Counted from the stretch's first letter, positions 34,125 to 43,156 are shown. The stretch is DNA of 64,000 nucleotides from DAOUKH01 sp965219875 (GCA_965219875.1 CBDCOW010000001.1:248001-312000); one strand, 5' to 3'. Notes: generated by a model from the sequence alone, not told the origin. Program-made: numbers and translations.

Positions 34125-35300
34125 CTAGCCGGCACGGGGGACGAGCGGACCGCCGGCGGCCTCGCGGTAGCGGACGGTGCTGTGCACGGGGTCTTTGTCG
34201 AACTCGGGGATGACGTACTTTCCGAAAAGCTCGACAGACTCCGCCACCGCCTCGGGGGGCTGGTTGCCGCAGACGCTGAAGACGAGCTGATCGCAGCCAA
34301 TGTCCTGGTACGGCTGGATCTGCTGGATGATCTCGTCGGGGTCGCCGACGAGCGCGTAGCCGCCCTGGATCATGCCGTCGATGTGCTCGAGTGGCGTCTC
34401 GGGGATCAGTTCGGGCCAGCGGGGAAGCCCCTCGGGCCTGGGGAAGGTGTCGTGATAGCGGAAGACTAGGGAAGCGAGATAGGTGGAGCCGGCCGAGGCC
34501 GCGAGTTCGCGGGCTCGCCGGCCGTCGGTCTGACAGGTCAAGCCGACGGTGACCATAACGTTGTCGTTCACGAACTCGCCGATGGGGTCGGCGTCGCCGA
34601 TGTATTTCTTGTAAGTCTCGATGTGCTGCTTCATGTCCCACACGGAGCCGATGTTGAAGCCCAGGAGGCCCAGGCCGTTCCGCGCGGCGCGCTCGTAGGT
34701 GCCCGGATTGCCGGCGGCGACCCACAACGCAGGGTGGGTGTGGGCGTAGGGCTTGGGGAGGACGTTGAAGGCGCCCTCGCGGCCTGGCATCATTTGCGTC
34801 CCCTCGGAGGGGGTAACGAACGCCCTGCCATCGGGGTGAGAGTAGCCCTTCTGCCGCCACATCTTGGGCAACTCGCGGATGGTCTCGTCCCAGTTGGCCC
34901 GCGTCTCATCGTTGGTCAGGCCGAAGCCGCCGATCTCGTGGCTCCCCGCGCCGCGGCCCGTCCCGAACTCGAACCGCCCCTGGCTTAGCTGGTCGAGCAT
35001 CGCGACGCGCTCGGCGAGGCGGATGGGGTGGTTCACCACGGGGTTCATGTTGAAGATGCCCGAGCCGAGGTGGATACGCTCGGTGACCGCCAGCGCGTAG
35101 GCGCAGAAAGAGGCAGAGTCGGAGAGGTGGGAGTACTCTTCGAGGAAGTGATGCTCGCTCACCCAGACGTACTTGAAGTTGTGCTTGTCGGCGAGGCGGA
35201 TCATGTCCAGCTCGCGGCGCACCCAGTCCTGTTCGTAGACCGGGCTGTGGGCGTTCGCCTGACCCGGAGCATGTCCCTGCACGAAGATACCGAACTCCAT
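34125..35300 (-). CDS. LLM-class flavin-dependent oxidoreductase
   Basis: 391 aa luciferase-like monooxygenase. MEFGIFVQGHAPGQ at the start; WVSEHHFLEEYSH is the EHH signature of bacterial luciferase-like two-component monooxygenases. Also RLAERVAMLDQLSQGRFEFGTGRGAGSHE and LVGDPDEIIQQIQPY. It likely uses FMNH2 (or F420H2) to oxygenate an organic substrate. AGGAGG stands before the ATG at 35300, so the longer in-frame upstream start is rejected. The promoter at 35382 lies between the two. Confidence 0.92.
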   Translation of the reverse strand: MEFGIFVQGHAPGQANAHSPVYEQDWVRRELDMIRLADKHNFKYVWVSEHHFLEEYSHLSDSASFCAYALAVTERIHLGSGIFNMNPVVNHPIRLAERVAMLDQLSQGRFEFGTGRGAGSHEIGGFGLTNDETRANWDETIRELPKMWRQKGYSHPDGRAFVTPSEGTQMMPGREGAFNVLPKPYAHTHPALWVAAGNPGTYERAARNGLGLLGFNIGSVWDMKQHIETYKKYIGDADPIGEFVNDNVMVTVGLTCQTDGRRARELAASAGSTYLASLVFRYHDTFPRPEGLPRWPELIPETPLEHIDGMIQGGYALVGDPDEIIQQIQPYQDIGCDQLVFSVCGNQPPEAVAESVELFGKYVIPEFDKDPVHSTVRYREAAGGPLVPRAG

Positions 35301-35381
35301 TGTTCCTCCTAACGCCGCCCGCGCCTCAGCGACTCTCGCGGGCCGGTCCCAATGCCGGTTACGCCGATTCTCCGACGCCGG

Positions 35382-35390
35382 ATTGTAGCA
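35382..35390 (-). promoter_or_regulatory. extended -10 promoter of the monooxygenase gene
   Basis: Minus-strand TGC-TACAAT, 82 bases before the ATG. Confidence 0.5.
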
Positions 35391-35494
35391 GGCTCGCGGC
35401 CCAGATGAGCCGCCCACCACGTGCCGCCGGCGGCAGCCTTTACCACGGCGGCGAGAAGGCCCACACTTGGGGCGCGACCCCGAGGAGACTTTCC

Positions 35495-36310
35495 ATGGAC
35501 GACCCGCGCTTCTCGATTTGCACCATCACGACGCCGAACTGGGGCCTGGGTGAGTGCATCGAGGGGTGGTTGCGCCACGGCGTCCCCGCCATCGGCGTGA
35601 CCCGGGCCGGGCTCGACGCGTACGGGCGGCGCGAGGGCGTCCGCCTCCTGAAGGATTCCGGCCTGCGGGTGACGAACTATCAGGGGATCGGCCGGTATGG
35701 GCACGACGCCCCGCCCATCGGCGAGGTGGTCGATTCCTTCATGGGAGACCTGGACGCCGCCGCTGAGCTCGGCGTGGACTGCGTGTTCGTGATGAGCGGG
35801 CCTCGCGGCGATGCGTTGTGGGAGGCGGCGGCAAAGCGCTTCACCGAGGAGCTCCGGTTGCTGCTGCCCCACGCCAAGGAGCGCGGGGTCCGGCTCGCCA
35901 TCGAGCCGATCCATCCGATGCGGCAGGACCTCACGTTCATCAACACCGCCAAGGACGCCTACGACATCGTCGCCGAAATCGGCGACCCGAGCTTGGGCTA
36001 TGTCTTCGATTTCTGGCACTTGTGGTTCGCGCCGGACATCCTGGCCGAAATCGGGCGGTCCGCGGCGTCGATCTTCAACGTCCAAATCAGCGACCACAAG
36101 GCGACAACGCTGCGGACGCTCGACCGGACCGCCCCGGGGGAAGGGATCGCGCCGTGCACCGCTATGTTCCGCGCCTTGGAAGAATCGGGGTATGCCGGCT
36201 ACTACGAGATGGAGATCGTGAGCCCCGACCACGAGGAGATGGGCTACGACGCGGCCATCGAGCGCTCGATACGGAGCTACCAACACTTGCGCGAAGCTGC
36301 GGCGGGCTGA
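35495..36310 (+). CDS. sugar phosphate isomerase/epimerase-like TIM-barrel protein
   Basis: 271 aa, xylose-isomerase-like AP-endonuclease-2 fold. Metal-binding acids appear as LAIEPIHPMRQ (Glu), YVFDFWHLW (Asp/His), FNVQISDHKA (Asp/His) and YYEMEIVSPD (Glu). Strong GAGGAGA before the ATG. Family members isomerise or epimerise sugars or inosose. It precedes a GSA-aminomutase-like gene by 46 bases and may act in the same pathway. Confidence 0.88.
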   Translation: MDDPRFSICTITTPNWGLGECIEGWLRHGVPAIGVTRAGLDAYGRREGVRLLKDSGLRVTNYQGIGRYGHDAPPIGEVVDSFMGDLDAAAELGVDCVFVMSGPRGDALWEAAAKRFTEELRLLLPHAKERGVRLAIEPIHPMRQDLTFINTAKDAYDIVAEIGDPSLGYVFDFWHLWFAPDILAEIGRSAASIFNVQISDHKATTLRTLDRTAPGEGIAPCTAMFRALEESGYAGYYEMEIVSPDHEEMGYDAAIERSIRSYQHLREAAAG

Positions 36311-36356
36311 GCCCGCCCGCGACGGCGCGGTAAGGAAACGCGACGAGGGAGGATCC

Positions 36357-37706
36357 ATGACCGACGCCAACACCGACGGGATGGAGAGGGCCCGCGCGCG
36401 CTACTTCGCGGCGACGCCGAAATCGCGGGCGCTGGCGGAGCGGGCGCGAGAACACCTACCCGACGGCGTGAGCCGTACCGGCCTGGTTTACTCCCACTAT
36501 CCGCCGTTCATCGAGCGCGCCGAGGGGCAGTTCCTCTACGACGTGGACGGCAACGCCATCCTGGACATGGCGAACGGCTTCAGCTCTCTCCCGCTGGGCC
36601 ACGCGCACCCCGCGGTGGTGGAAGCGGTGCAACGGCAACTCGCCAAGGGCATGGGGCACGGTCTGATGTCGGCGGGCGAAGTGGAGTTGGCGTCGATGCT
36701 GGGGGAGCGCATCCCCTCGCTGGAGCGGGTGCGGTTCACCGCGTCGGGGACGGAGGCGACGATGTTCGCGGTGCGGCTGGCCCGCGCCTTCACCGGCAAG
36801 ACCATGTTCGCCCGCATGGAGGGCAGCTATCACGGGCTGCACGACATGATGAGCTCGGGGATGGGGGCCAACATCGGCCAGCCCTGGCCGGGTATGGAGG
36901 GCGACCCCGTCGGCAACGGCGTGCCTCCGCGCGTCCGCGACGAAGTCGCCTTCATGCCGTTCAACGACCTCGAGGGCTGCGCCGACGTGATCATGGAGCG
37001 CGCCGACGACCTGGCGGCGGTGATCGTCGAGCCGTTCATGGGGGCGGGCGGCGGTATCCCCTCGGAGCCCGGCTTCCTCGCCGGCCTGCGCGAGCTGTGC
37101 GACCGGCACGGCGTCCTGCTGATCTTCGACGAGATGATCTCGGTCGGTATGTCGCGGGGCGGCGCGCAGGGCTACTACGGGGTGGCGCCGGACCTGACGG
37201 CGTGCGGGAAGCTCGTGGGCGGCGGGATGCCGATGGGCGTGTTCGGTGGGCGGGCCGACATCATGGCCCTCTGCGCGGGAGAGGGCAGCGCACCGCCAGT
37301 GCTCCACACCGGGACGTGGAACGCGCACCCCTTGGCGATGGCTGCGGGCGTCGCCCAGCTCGGGCAGCTCACGCCCGCGGCGTACGACCACCTGGACGAG
37401 ATCGGCGAGTACATGCGCGGCCGGGTACGCGAGCTCGCGGCCTCCCGCGGCGTGGCTCTGCAAGTGAACGGCGTGTGCCACTTCAGCGCGTTCCACTACA
37501 CCGCCGAGCCGGTGCGCAACCACCGCGCCGCGCGCAAGGGCGACGCGGCCCTAGCATGGCGGGTGGGCTTCTCGCTGCTCAGCCAGGGCTTCCACGTCCC
37601 CGGCGGCATCCGCACGAATCTCTCCACCGCGATCGAAAAGGCGGATATCGACCGCTTCATCACGGCGCTGGACATCGCGTTCGACGAGGGCGGCGCGACG
37701 GCCTAG
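36357..37706 (+). CDS. class III aminotransferase (glutamate-1-semialdehyde aminomutase-like)
   Basis: 449 aa PLP enzyme. RYFAATPKSRALAERAREHLPDG and FTASGTEATMFAVRLARAFTG match the GSA-aminomutase-like branch. The PLP aspartate is in LIFDEMIS, and the Schiff-base Lys in ACGKLVGGGMPMGVFGG. It transfers an amino group or moves it within a molecule; true hemL function is uncertain since no haem genes are near. It forms a two-gene unit with the isomerase-like gene, convergent with the sulfurtransferase. Confidence 0.88.
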   Translation: MTDANTDGMERARARYFAATPKSRALAERAREHLPDGVSRTGLVYSHYPPFIERAEGQFLYDVDGNAILDMANGFSSLPLGHAHPAVVEAVQRQLAKGMGHGLMSAGEVELASMLGERIPSLERVRFTASGTEATMFAVRLARAFTGKTMFARMEGSYHGLHDMMSSGMGANIGQPWPGMEGDPVGNGVPPRVRDEVAFMPFNDLEGCADVIMERADDLAAVIVEPFMGAGGGIPSEPGFLAGLRELCDRHGVLLIFDEMISVGMSRGGAQGYYGVAPDLTACGKLVGGGMPMGVFGGRADIMALCAGEGSAPPVLHTGTWNAHPLAMAAGVAQLGQLTPAAYDHLDEIGEYMRGRVRELAASRGVALQVNGVCHFSAFHYTAEPVRNHRAARKGDAALAWRVGFSLLSQGFHVPGGIRTNLSTAIEKADIDRFITALDIAFDEGGATA

Positions 37707-37721
37707 CCGGCGTAGAGACCG

Positions 37722-38606
37722 CTACGGAGCGGAGGTCTCCAGCGGCAGCGCGGCGTCGGCGGCCCACTCGAACATCGAGCCGTCGTAGACCGCGACGTTC
37801 TCGACGCCGAGGAGGGTAAGAGCGAGCGCCGCCGAACTGGCGGCGATCCCGCCGCCTCAGTAGGTGATGACGCGCTTGCCGTCGAGGGCTCCCGCCGCGG
37901 CGAACCGCGACTCGATGCCTTCCGCCGCGAGGAAGGCGCCCGTCGCATCGTCGAACAGCGTGGTGACAGGGACGCTGACGCTCGACGGAATCCTGCCGCG
38001 CCGCCCGTAGCGGGGCGGGGCTGTCCCCTCGAAGTCCTCCCGGCTGAGCGTATTCACCAAGCAGGTCTCGGCGGCGCCGAGCGAGGCGAGCACCTCGCTC
38101 CGTGTGGCGGTGAGCTCGGGCCGGACCTTGGACGTGAACCGCGCCGGCGGGTAGCGGGAGTCGTCCGTCGAGACCGCCCGCCCTTCCGACTTCCACTTCT
38201 CCCAGCCGCCGTTGAGGACCGCGGCGCCGCCGAAGCCGTGGGCGCGGAGCAGCCACCACACGCGCGCCGGCCAACTCTGGCCGGTCCTGTCGTAGAGGAC
38301 GACGCGCACGCCTTCGCCGATGCCGTAACCGGAGACGATCTCGGCGAAGCGCTCCGGCGGGGGGACGGGGAACATGAACCGCGTGTCTCCCTTCACCGTC
38401 AACTCTTCGACAAGGTCGATGAAGCCCGCTCCGGGGATATGGCCCCGCCGCCAGGCGTCCTTGCCGCTGATGAAGCGCATGGGGTGCTCGTCGGGATCCT
38501 GGGCGGGGTCGCGGAAGACGGTGCAATCGAAGACGCGGAGATCGGGCTGGGCAAGGTTGGTGTCCAGCCAATCCGTCTCGACGAGGGGCCCCGGCAGTGT
38601 CACCAT
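37722..38606 (-). CDS. two-domain sulfurtransferase (rhodanese) with in-frame TGA at the catalytic position: candidate selenoprotein
   Basis: 294 codons with the TGA read through. Two rhodanese domains: an inactive N-terminal one (about 8-140; RRGHIPGAGFIDLVEELTVKG, VVLYDRTGQSWPARVWWLLRAHG) and a C-terminal one in which RVITY-TGA-GGGIAAS stands where the family has C-GGGIAAS. The TGA is at 37857-37859, codon 250. After it the frame runs on with 44 good codons (LLGVENVAVYDGS, FEWAADAALPLE) to TAG at 37722. TGA ends other genes here, so general recoding is excluded. An adjacent stem-loop fits the bacterial SECIS layout. Otherwise a fresh nonsense mutation would leave a 249-aa product without its nucleophile. 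Confidence 0.75.
37827..37845 (-). promoter_or_regulatory. SECIS-like stem-loop downstream of the in-frame TGA
   Basis: In the mRNA, arms CGCCGCC (37845-37839) and GGCGGCG (37833-37827) pair perfectly around loop AGUUC (37838-37834). The loop starts 18 nt after the UGA and has a G in its second position, as remembered for bacterial SECIS elements. A competing hairpin (37856-37839, loop GGAU) uses the same 7 bases. GC-rich Ala/Gly codons could make such stems by chance. Confidence 0.45.
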
Positions 38607-38691
38607 GCCCCGATGGTAGGGGATGCGGCCAGTGGCGGCAATTCCGGCGGGGCGCTTCGACGTTGACCATAGCCCTACACTGACGGGAACC

Positions 38692-39762
38692 ATGAAGACG
38701 TACCGTATCGTCACCATCCCCGGCGACGGCATCGGCCCCGAGGTGGTCGGGGCGGCACTCCGCGTGCTGCGCCGCGCCCAAGAGATCGACGGCGGCTTCG
38801 CCCTCCAGTTCGAGGAGCACGACGGCGGGGCGGGCTGCTACGCGCGCATCGGCGCGGCGTTGAGCACCGACTCGATTCGGGCATGCAGCGAGGCGGACGC
38901 CGTACTGAAAGGCCCCGTAGGGCTCCCCTCCGCGCGCCTCGCCGACGGGACGGAAGCGGGGCTGCTCGGCGGGGTCTTGCGCCTCGGCCTCGACCTCTAC
39001 GCCAACGTCCGCCCGATCCTGCTGTGGCCCGGCGTCCGCCCCGCCGTCGCCGCCGCCCCCGGCGACATCGACTACGTGATCGTCCGCGAGAACACGGAGG
39101 GCCTGTATCTCTCGCGGGGCCGCGGCGTGGGCAACGACGACGTGATGACCGACACCCTGATGGTGACGCGGCGGGGCGTCGAGCGGATCGCGCGCTTCGC
39201 CTTCGAGACGGCGCTGACGCGCGGCGGGGCGCCGTCGGACGGGCGCAGCCGCGTCACCTGCGTGGACAAGAGCAACGTCCTGAGGAGCTTCGGGCTCTTC
39301 CGCCGTGTCTTCCAGGAAATAGGCGAGGCGTACCCCAGCATCGAGAAGGATTTCCTCTACGCCGACGCCGCGGCGCAGGCCCTGGTGCAGACGCCGCAGC
39401 GTTTCGACGTGCTGGTGATGGAGAACTTCCTCGGCGACATCCTGAGCGACCTCGGCGGCGGCACGGTCGGCGGGATCGGGATGTGCCCCTCGGGGAACAT
39501 CGGCGTCGACGCGGCCTATTTCGAGCCAGTGCATGGGTCGGCACCCGACATCGCGGGGCGGGACCTCGCCAATCCATGCGCGCAGATCCTTTCGGCGGCG
39601 ATGTTGCTGGACCACATCGGCGAATCCGGGGCAGCGGGCCTGATTCGCCGCGCCGTCGGGGCGGCCCTCGGCGACGGGGAGCTCGTCATCGACGAAGCCG
39701 GCCGGCCGTCGGGAGGCGGGCGCGCCGCCGTCGAGGCGGTGCTCGACCGCTTAGGGCCGTGA
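38692..39762 (+). CDS. isocitrate/isopropylmalate dehydrogenase family protein
   Basis: 356 aa. TIPGDGIGPEVVGAALRVL start, IVRENTEGLYLSRG (phospho-loop region), TCVDKSNVL, DLGGGTVGGIGMCPSGNIG and EPVHGSAPDIAG are family signatures. NAD(P)- and Mg-dependent oxidative decarboxylation of a 2-hydroxy-acid; sequence alone does not tell leuB, tartrate or homoisocitrate types apart, and no leu genes are near. A TACACT at 38676-38681 would start transcription only a few bases before the ATG, so the message may be nearly leaderless. Its stop overlaps the next GTG. Confidence 0.92.
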   Translation: MKTYRIVTIPGDGIGPEVVGAALRVLRRAQEIDGGFALQFEEHDGGAGCYARIGAALSTDSIRACSEADAVLKGPVGLPSARLADGTEAGLLGGVLRLGLDLYANVRPILLWPGVRPAVAAAPGDIDYVIVRENTEGLYLSRGRGVGNDDVMTDTLMVTRRGVERIARFAFETALTRGGAPSDGRSRVTCVDKSNVLRSFGLFRRVFQEIGEAYPSIEKDFLYADAAAQALVQTPQRFDVLVMENFLGDILSDLGGGTVGGIGMCPSGNIGVDAAYFEPVHGSAPDIAGRDLANPCAQILSAAMLLDHIGESGAAGLIRRAVGAALGDGELVIDEAGRPSGGGRAAVEAVLDRLGP

Positions 39763-40922
39763 AGCTTCGGCTGACCGCGCCGCGCCCCACGTGGCGGCGG
39801 ATTGGCGCGGCGTTGTTGGCCGCTGCCGCCGCGCTCGTCCTGCTCTTCACGCTCACCCACGACGGGCGTACGGCGGCCAAGACGGCCCTGTTCATGGCGC
39901 ATCTCATCCCCGACGCCCCGGCGCGCCCACTCAACTGGATGACGGGCGAGCCTACGCGCCTGCCGCTGCGCTTCGGCCCGTCCGAGGAGGGCTGGGAGGC
40001 CGATCTGTACCTCCCCGCGGGCGACGGGCCGCACCCCGGCATCATCGTCGCGCTGGGGGTCAATCCCGCGCCCCTCAACGACTTCCGCGTGCGCCGCCTC
40101 GGCGACGGCCTCGCCCGCATGGGGGCCGCGGCGCTCATCCCCGTGAGCCCCACCCTGGTCGACCGGCGGGTCACGCCGCGCGAGATCGACTTCCTGGTCG
40201 AGGCCTTTGGCGCCCTGGCGGCGCGTCCTGACGTCGACGAGTCGCGCATCGGCTATGTAGGAGTGTGCGTTGGCTCGTCGCTCTCGTTCCTCGCCGCCGC
40301 CGACGCGCGCATCGCCGATAGGGTCGCGTTCGTAAGCTGGTTCGGCGGCTATTACCGGACGGACACGCTTATCGCCGCCACCCTGGGCGAGACGCTCATG
40401 GAGGACGGTACGGCTACGCCATGGCGGCCGGACTCGCTGACCCGCGACGTGGTGCGCCGACGGCTCCTTGATTTGATCAACGACCCCGCCGAGCGGGAAG
40501 CCGCGGCGCGGGCGGCCGACGCGGCGGAAGCGCCAGACGAGACGGCGCTCGGCGGGGAGGCCCTCACCGTCGTCCGGCTGCTGCGCAGCGGGAGCGCGGC
40601 GGAGGCGGAGCGTCTTATCCGCGAGTTGCCTGCCGCGGCGCGGGACGAGCTCCGCCAGCTGTCGCCGGAGTCGGCCACAGCGGACTTGCGGGCGCGCCTG
40701 TACCTGATGGTCGACCGCGGCGACCGTCTCGTGCCCTACGTCGAGACGCAGGCGCTGGCGGCCGAGTTCGAGGGGCGCGTCGAGCGGTTCGGTCAGTTCG
40801 ACTTGTTCAGCCATGTCAACCTTGACCGGCTTGCCAACCCTGCGGTCAGCGTCCCCCAGCTCGCGCGGTTGTACGCTCACGTCCACGCCATCTTCAAAGA
40901 CCTGCTTTCGCCGCCCGCGTAG
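39759..40922 (+). CDS. membrane-anchored dienelactone-hydrolase-like protein
   Basis: 387 aa from GTG overlapping the previous stop (GTGA). One N-terminal membrane helix (about 12-28, IGAALLAAAAALVLLF). The alpha/beta hydrolase core has HPGIIVALGVNP and a nucleophile elbow GYVGVCVGSS, with Cys as in dienelactone hydrolase. An acid candidate is LMVDRGDRLVPY and a His candidate FDLFSHVNLD. Helical insertion between about 225 and 305. It is translationally coupled to the dehydrogenase. Substrate unknown. Confidence 0.8.
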   Translation: MKLRLTAPRPTWRRIGAALLAAAAALVLLFTLTHDGRTAAKTALFMAHLIPDAPARPLNWMTGEPTRLPLRFGPSEEGWEADLYLPAGDGPHPGIIVALGVNPAPLNDFRVRRLGDGLARMGAAALIPVSPTLVDRRVTPREIDFLVEAFGALAARPDVDESRIGYVGVCVGSSLSFLAAADARIADRVAFVSWFGGYYRTDTLIAATLGETLMEDGTATPWRPDSLTRDVVRRRLLDLINDPAEREAAARAADAAEAPDETALGGEALTVVRLLRSGSAAEAERLIRELPAAARDELRQLSPESATADLRARLYLMVDRGDRLVPYVETQALAAEFEGRVERFGQFDLFSHVNLDRLANPAVSVPQLARLYAHVHAIFKDLLSPPA

Positions 40923-40937
40923 GCGGCGAAGACCGGC

Positions 40938-40943
40938 TAGAAT
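40938..40943 (+). promoter_or_regulatory. -10 element of the second enoyl-CoA hydratase gene
   Basis: TAGAAT, 31 bases before the ATG at 40969. Confidence 0.45.
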
Positions 40944-40968
40944 GTCGCCATCGCGGAGGGAGGCGGCC

Positions 40969-41799
40969 ATGCCATTCGAGAACCTGCTTACCGAAACCCG
41001 GGACGGCGTGCGCTACATCACGTTGAACCGCCCGGAGAAGCTGAACGCGCTGACCAAGCAGTTGATGGATGAGCTGCTAGAGGCGGCCAGGGACGCGCAG
41101 GGCGACGACGGCGTCGGCTGCCTCGTCATCCAGGGCGCGGGGCGGGCCTTCTGCGCCGGTTGGGACCTAACGCCGCGGACCGAGGAGAAGCAGGTCGAAG
41201 GCGCCCAGGCGCCCGCGGCGCTGAGTATCCGCGCCGACATCGACAGCCTGACGGCGCGGTCGGGGCGCTGGTCGGTGTTGTGGAATCTGACCAAGCCGAT
41301 CATCGTGAAGGTGCACGGCTACTGCCTGGCGGGGGGGACGGACCTCGCCCTGAGCTGCGACATGGTCCTCGCCGCGGAAGACGCGCTGATCGGCTTTCCC
41401 GCGGTGCGCTCGATGGGCTCGCCCGCCACGCATATGTGGACGTACCTGGTGGGGCCGCAGTGGGCCAAGCGCATGTTGCTGACGGGCGACATGATCGACG
41501 GGCGAGCCGCGGAGCGGATCGGGCTCGTGATGCAGGCCCTGCCCGCCGGCAAGCTCGATGAGGAGACGCACCGCCTGGCCTCGAACATCGCCCTCGTCCC
41601 CTACGATCTGCTGGCGCAGAACAAGTCGATCTGCAACAAGGCCGTGGAGCTGATGGGGCGCGAGATGCTCCAGGAGCTGGCGCGGGAGTCGGACGCGATC
41701 GCCCACAAGGCGCCGGCGGCCCAGGAGTTCGGCCGCATCGCGAAGGAGCAGGGGCTGAAGGCGGCCCTCGCCTGGCAGAACGAGAAGTTCACCCGTTAA
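40969..41799 (+). CDS. enoyl-CoA hydratase/isomerase family protein
   Basis: 276 aa crotonase, distinct from the one at 28605. YITLNRPEKLNALTKQLMDEL, oxyanion loops AFCAGWDLTP and LAGGTDLALSCDMVLAAEDALIGFPAVRS. Catalytic acids are not clear. GGAGGGAGG stands before the ATG; an earlier in-frame start (40813) lies inside the previous gene and is rejected. Role in acyl-CoA degradation inferred, in line with the ACAD gene 1.4 kb downstream. Confidence 0.91.
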   Translation: MPFENLLTETRDGVRYITLNRPEKLNALTKQLMDELLEAARDAQGDDGVGCLVIQGAGRAFCAGWDLTPRTEEKQVEGAQAPAALSIRADIDSLTARSGRWSVLWNLTKPIIVKVHGYCLAGGTDLALSCDMVLAAEDALIGFPAVRSMGSPATHMWTYLVGPQWAKRMLLTGDMIDGRAAERIGLVMQALPAGKLDEETHRLASNIALVPYDLLAQNKSICNKAVELMGREMLQELARESDAIAHKAPAAQEFGRIAKEQGLKAALAWQNEKFTR

Positions 41800-41851
41800 T
41801 CGCGGCGCAGAGGTCTCCCATGCGCCCTCTATCCTGCGGTGAGCGCCGCCC

Positions 41852-43141
41852 ATGAGCGCGACCACCGGTGCGCCCCCACGGCGGCGCTTCTTCTACGGCT
41901 GGGTAATCGTCGCGGCCGGAACCGGCGCCAACGCACTCACGTCGGGCTTCTACCTTGCCGGCATGGGCGCGTACTTCCTGCCCGTGTCGGAGACGTTCTC
42001 CGCGTCGAAGACCGCGGTCTCCGGCGTCTTCTCTTTCGCCCGGCTGGAACATGGCATGCTCGGACCCGTCCAGGGGTTGCTCCTCGAGCGGTTCGGGGCA
42101 CGTCCGATCATGCTCTTCGGGATCACGATGATGGGCGCAGGGTTCATTCTGCTCAGCCAAGTCTCCTCGCTCCTGTGGTTCTACGTCGTCTTCATTCTCT
42201 TCATCGCGATGGGGCAGAGCTTCGGATTGGGGCCGCCGGTCTTCGCCACGGTGGTCAACTGGTTCGTCCGTCAGCGCACGCGGGCGCTGGGGCTGGTGCT
42301 CTCGGGGTCGGCGATCGGCGGACTGATCGTGCTGGGGATCGCCTGGTCGATCGAGCATAGCGGCTGGCGGGACACGGCGTTCTACTCGGGCTTCGTCATC
42401 TGGGGCGTGGGTCTGCCCCTCGCGCTGCTGATGCGCTACCGCCCCGAGCCCTACGGCTACGAGCCCGACGGGGGGCCTGCGCCGGCGACGGGGGGAGCAG
42501 AAGAGCAGCGACGCTCCGACGAGGTCGACTTCACGCCCGGCGAGGCGATGCGGACCCGCCAATTCTGGGTGATGAACGCCGGCTTCCTGCTCCGGCTGAT
42601 GGGCACCGCAGCGGTCCCAGTGCACCTGATCGCCTTCCTGGTGGAAGACGTCGGCTTCTCGACGGCGCGCGCCGCGCTCCTGCTGGGCCTCATCGGCCCC
42701 GTAGGGGCGGCGGGACGCCTGGGGTTCGGCGTGCTCGGAGACGCCTTGACCAAGCGCTACGTGCTTGCAACCGCGGTGCTGATCCAGGCGGCCAGCCTGG
42801 TGGTACTCGCCTTCACCGAGCACTTCTGGCACGGCCTCATCTTTCTTGTCCTCTTCGCCGTCGGGCACGGCGGCGGCGCGCCCGTCTGGATAGCGACGCG
42901 CGCCGAGTACTTCGGCCGGAAGCACTACGCCACGATCTCAGGCTATGGGGCCGTCCTCATGCTGATCGGCAGCGTTGTGGGCCCGATCTTCGCCGGGGTG
43001 CTGAGCGACCACGTGGAGAACGGCTACGCGGTATCGTTCGTGACCATGGCCGCGCTGGCGGGGCTGGGGGCAGTCATGATCGTCTTTTCGACGCCGCCCA
43101 CGCCCAAACGCGCGGCCGCGCCGCGGTTGGGCGGCCCCTGA
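41852..43141 (+). CDS. MFS transporter (oxalate/formate antiporter-like)
   Basis: 429 aa, 12 predicted membrane helices. FYGWVIVAAGTGANALTSGFYLAGMGAYFLPVSE and GPVQGLLLERFGARPIMLFG are typical of the monocarboxylate/oxalate-formate branch of MFS. A cytoplasmic loop of about 45 residues separates the halves. It probably imports the acid substrate of the neighbouring acyl-CoA enzymes; this is inference. It lies between an enoyl-CoA hydratase and an acyl-CoA dehydrogenase, all on one strand. Confidence 0.9.
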   Translation: MSATTGAPPRRRFFYGWVIVAAGTGANALTSGFYLAGMGAYFLPVSETFSASKTAVSGVFSFARLEHGMLGPVQGLLLERFGARPIMLFGITMMGAGFILLSQVSSLLWFYVVFILFIAMGQSFGLGPPVFATVVNWFVRQRTRALGLVLSGSAIGGLIVLGIAWSIEHSGWRDTAFYSGFVIWGVGLPLALLMRYRPEPYGYEPDGGPAPATGGAEEQRRSDEVDFTPGEAMRTRQFWVMNAGFLLRLMGTAAVPVHLIAFLVEDVGFSTARAALLLGLIGPVGAAGRLGFGVLGDALTKRYVLATAVLIQAASLVVLAFTEHFWHGLIFLVLFAVGHGGGAPVWIATRAEYFGRKHYATISGYGAVLMLIGSVVGPIFAGVLSDHVENGYAVSFVTMAALAGLGAVMIVFSTPPTPKRAAAPRLGGP

Positions 43142-43147
43142 AGCTAC

Positions 43148-43156
43148 TGCTATAGT
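43148..43156 (+). promoter_or_regulatory. extended -10 promoter of the third acyl-CoA dehydrogenase gene
   Basis: TGC-TATAGT, 44 bases before the ATG at 43200. Confidence 0.5.

Noticed and set aside
37703..37948. Separate 81-codon ORF covering the end of the sulfurtransferase
   Set aside because: The real continuation is in the frame of the sulfurtransferase itself after the TGA; this start is only an internal ATG or a shadow.
38663..38668. TTGACC as -35 for the IPMDH-like gene
   Set aside because: Only 7 bases from the -10-like TACACT; spacing far too short.
38883..39758. Upstream extension of the membrane-anchored hydrolase frame
   Set aside because: It lies within the IPMDH-like gene in another frame; the GTG overlapping the stop gives a proper membrane anchor.
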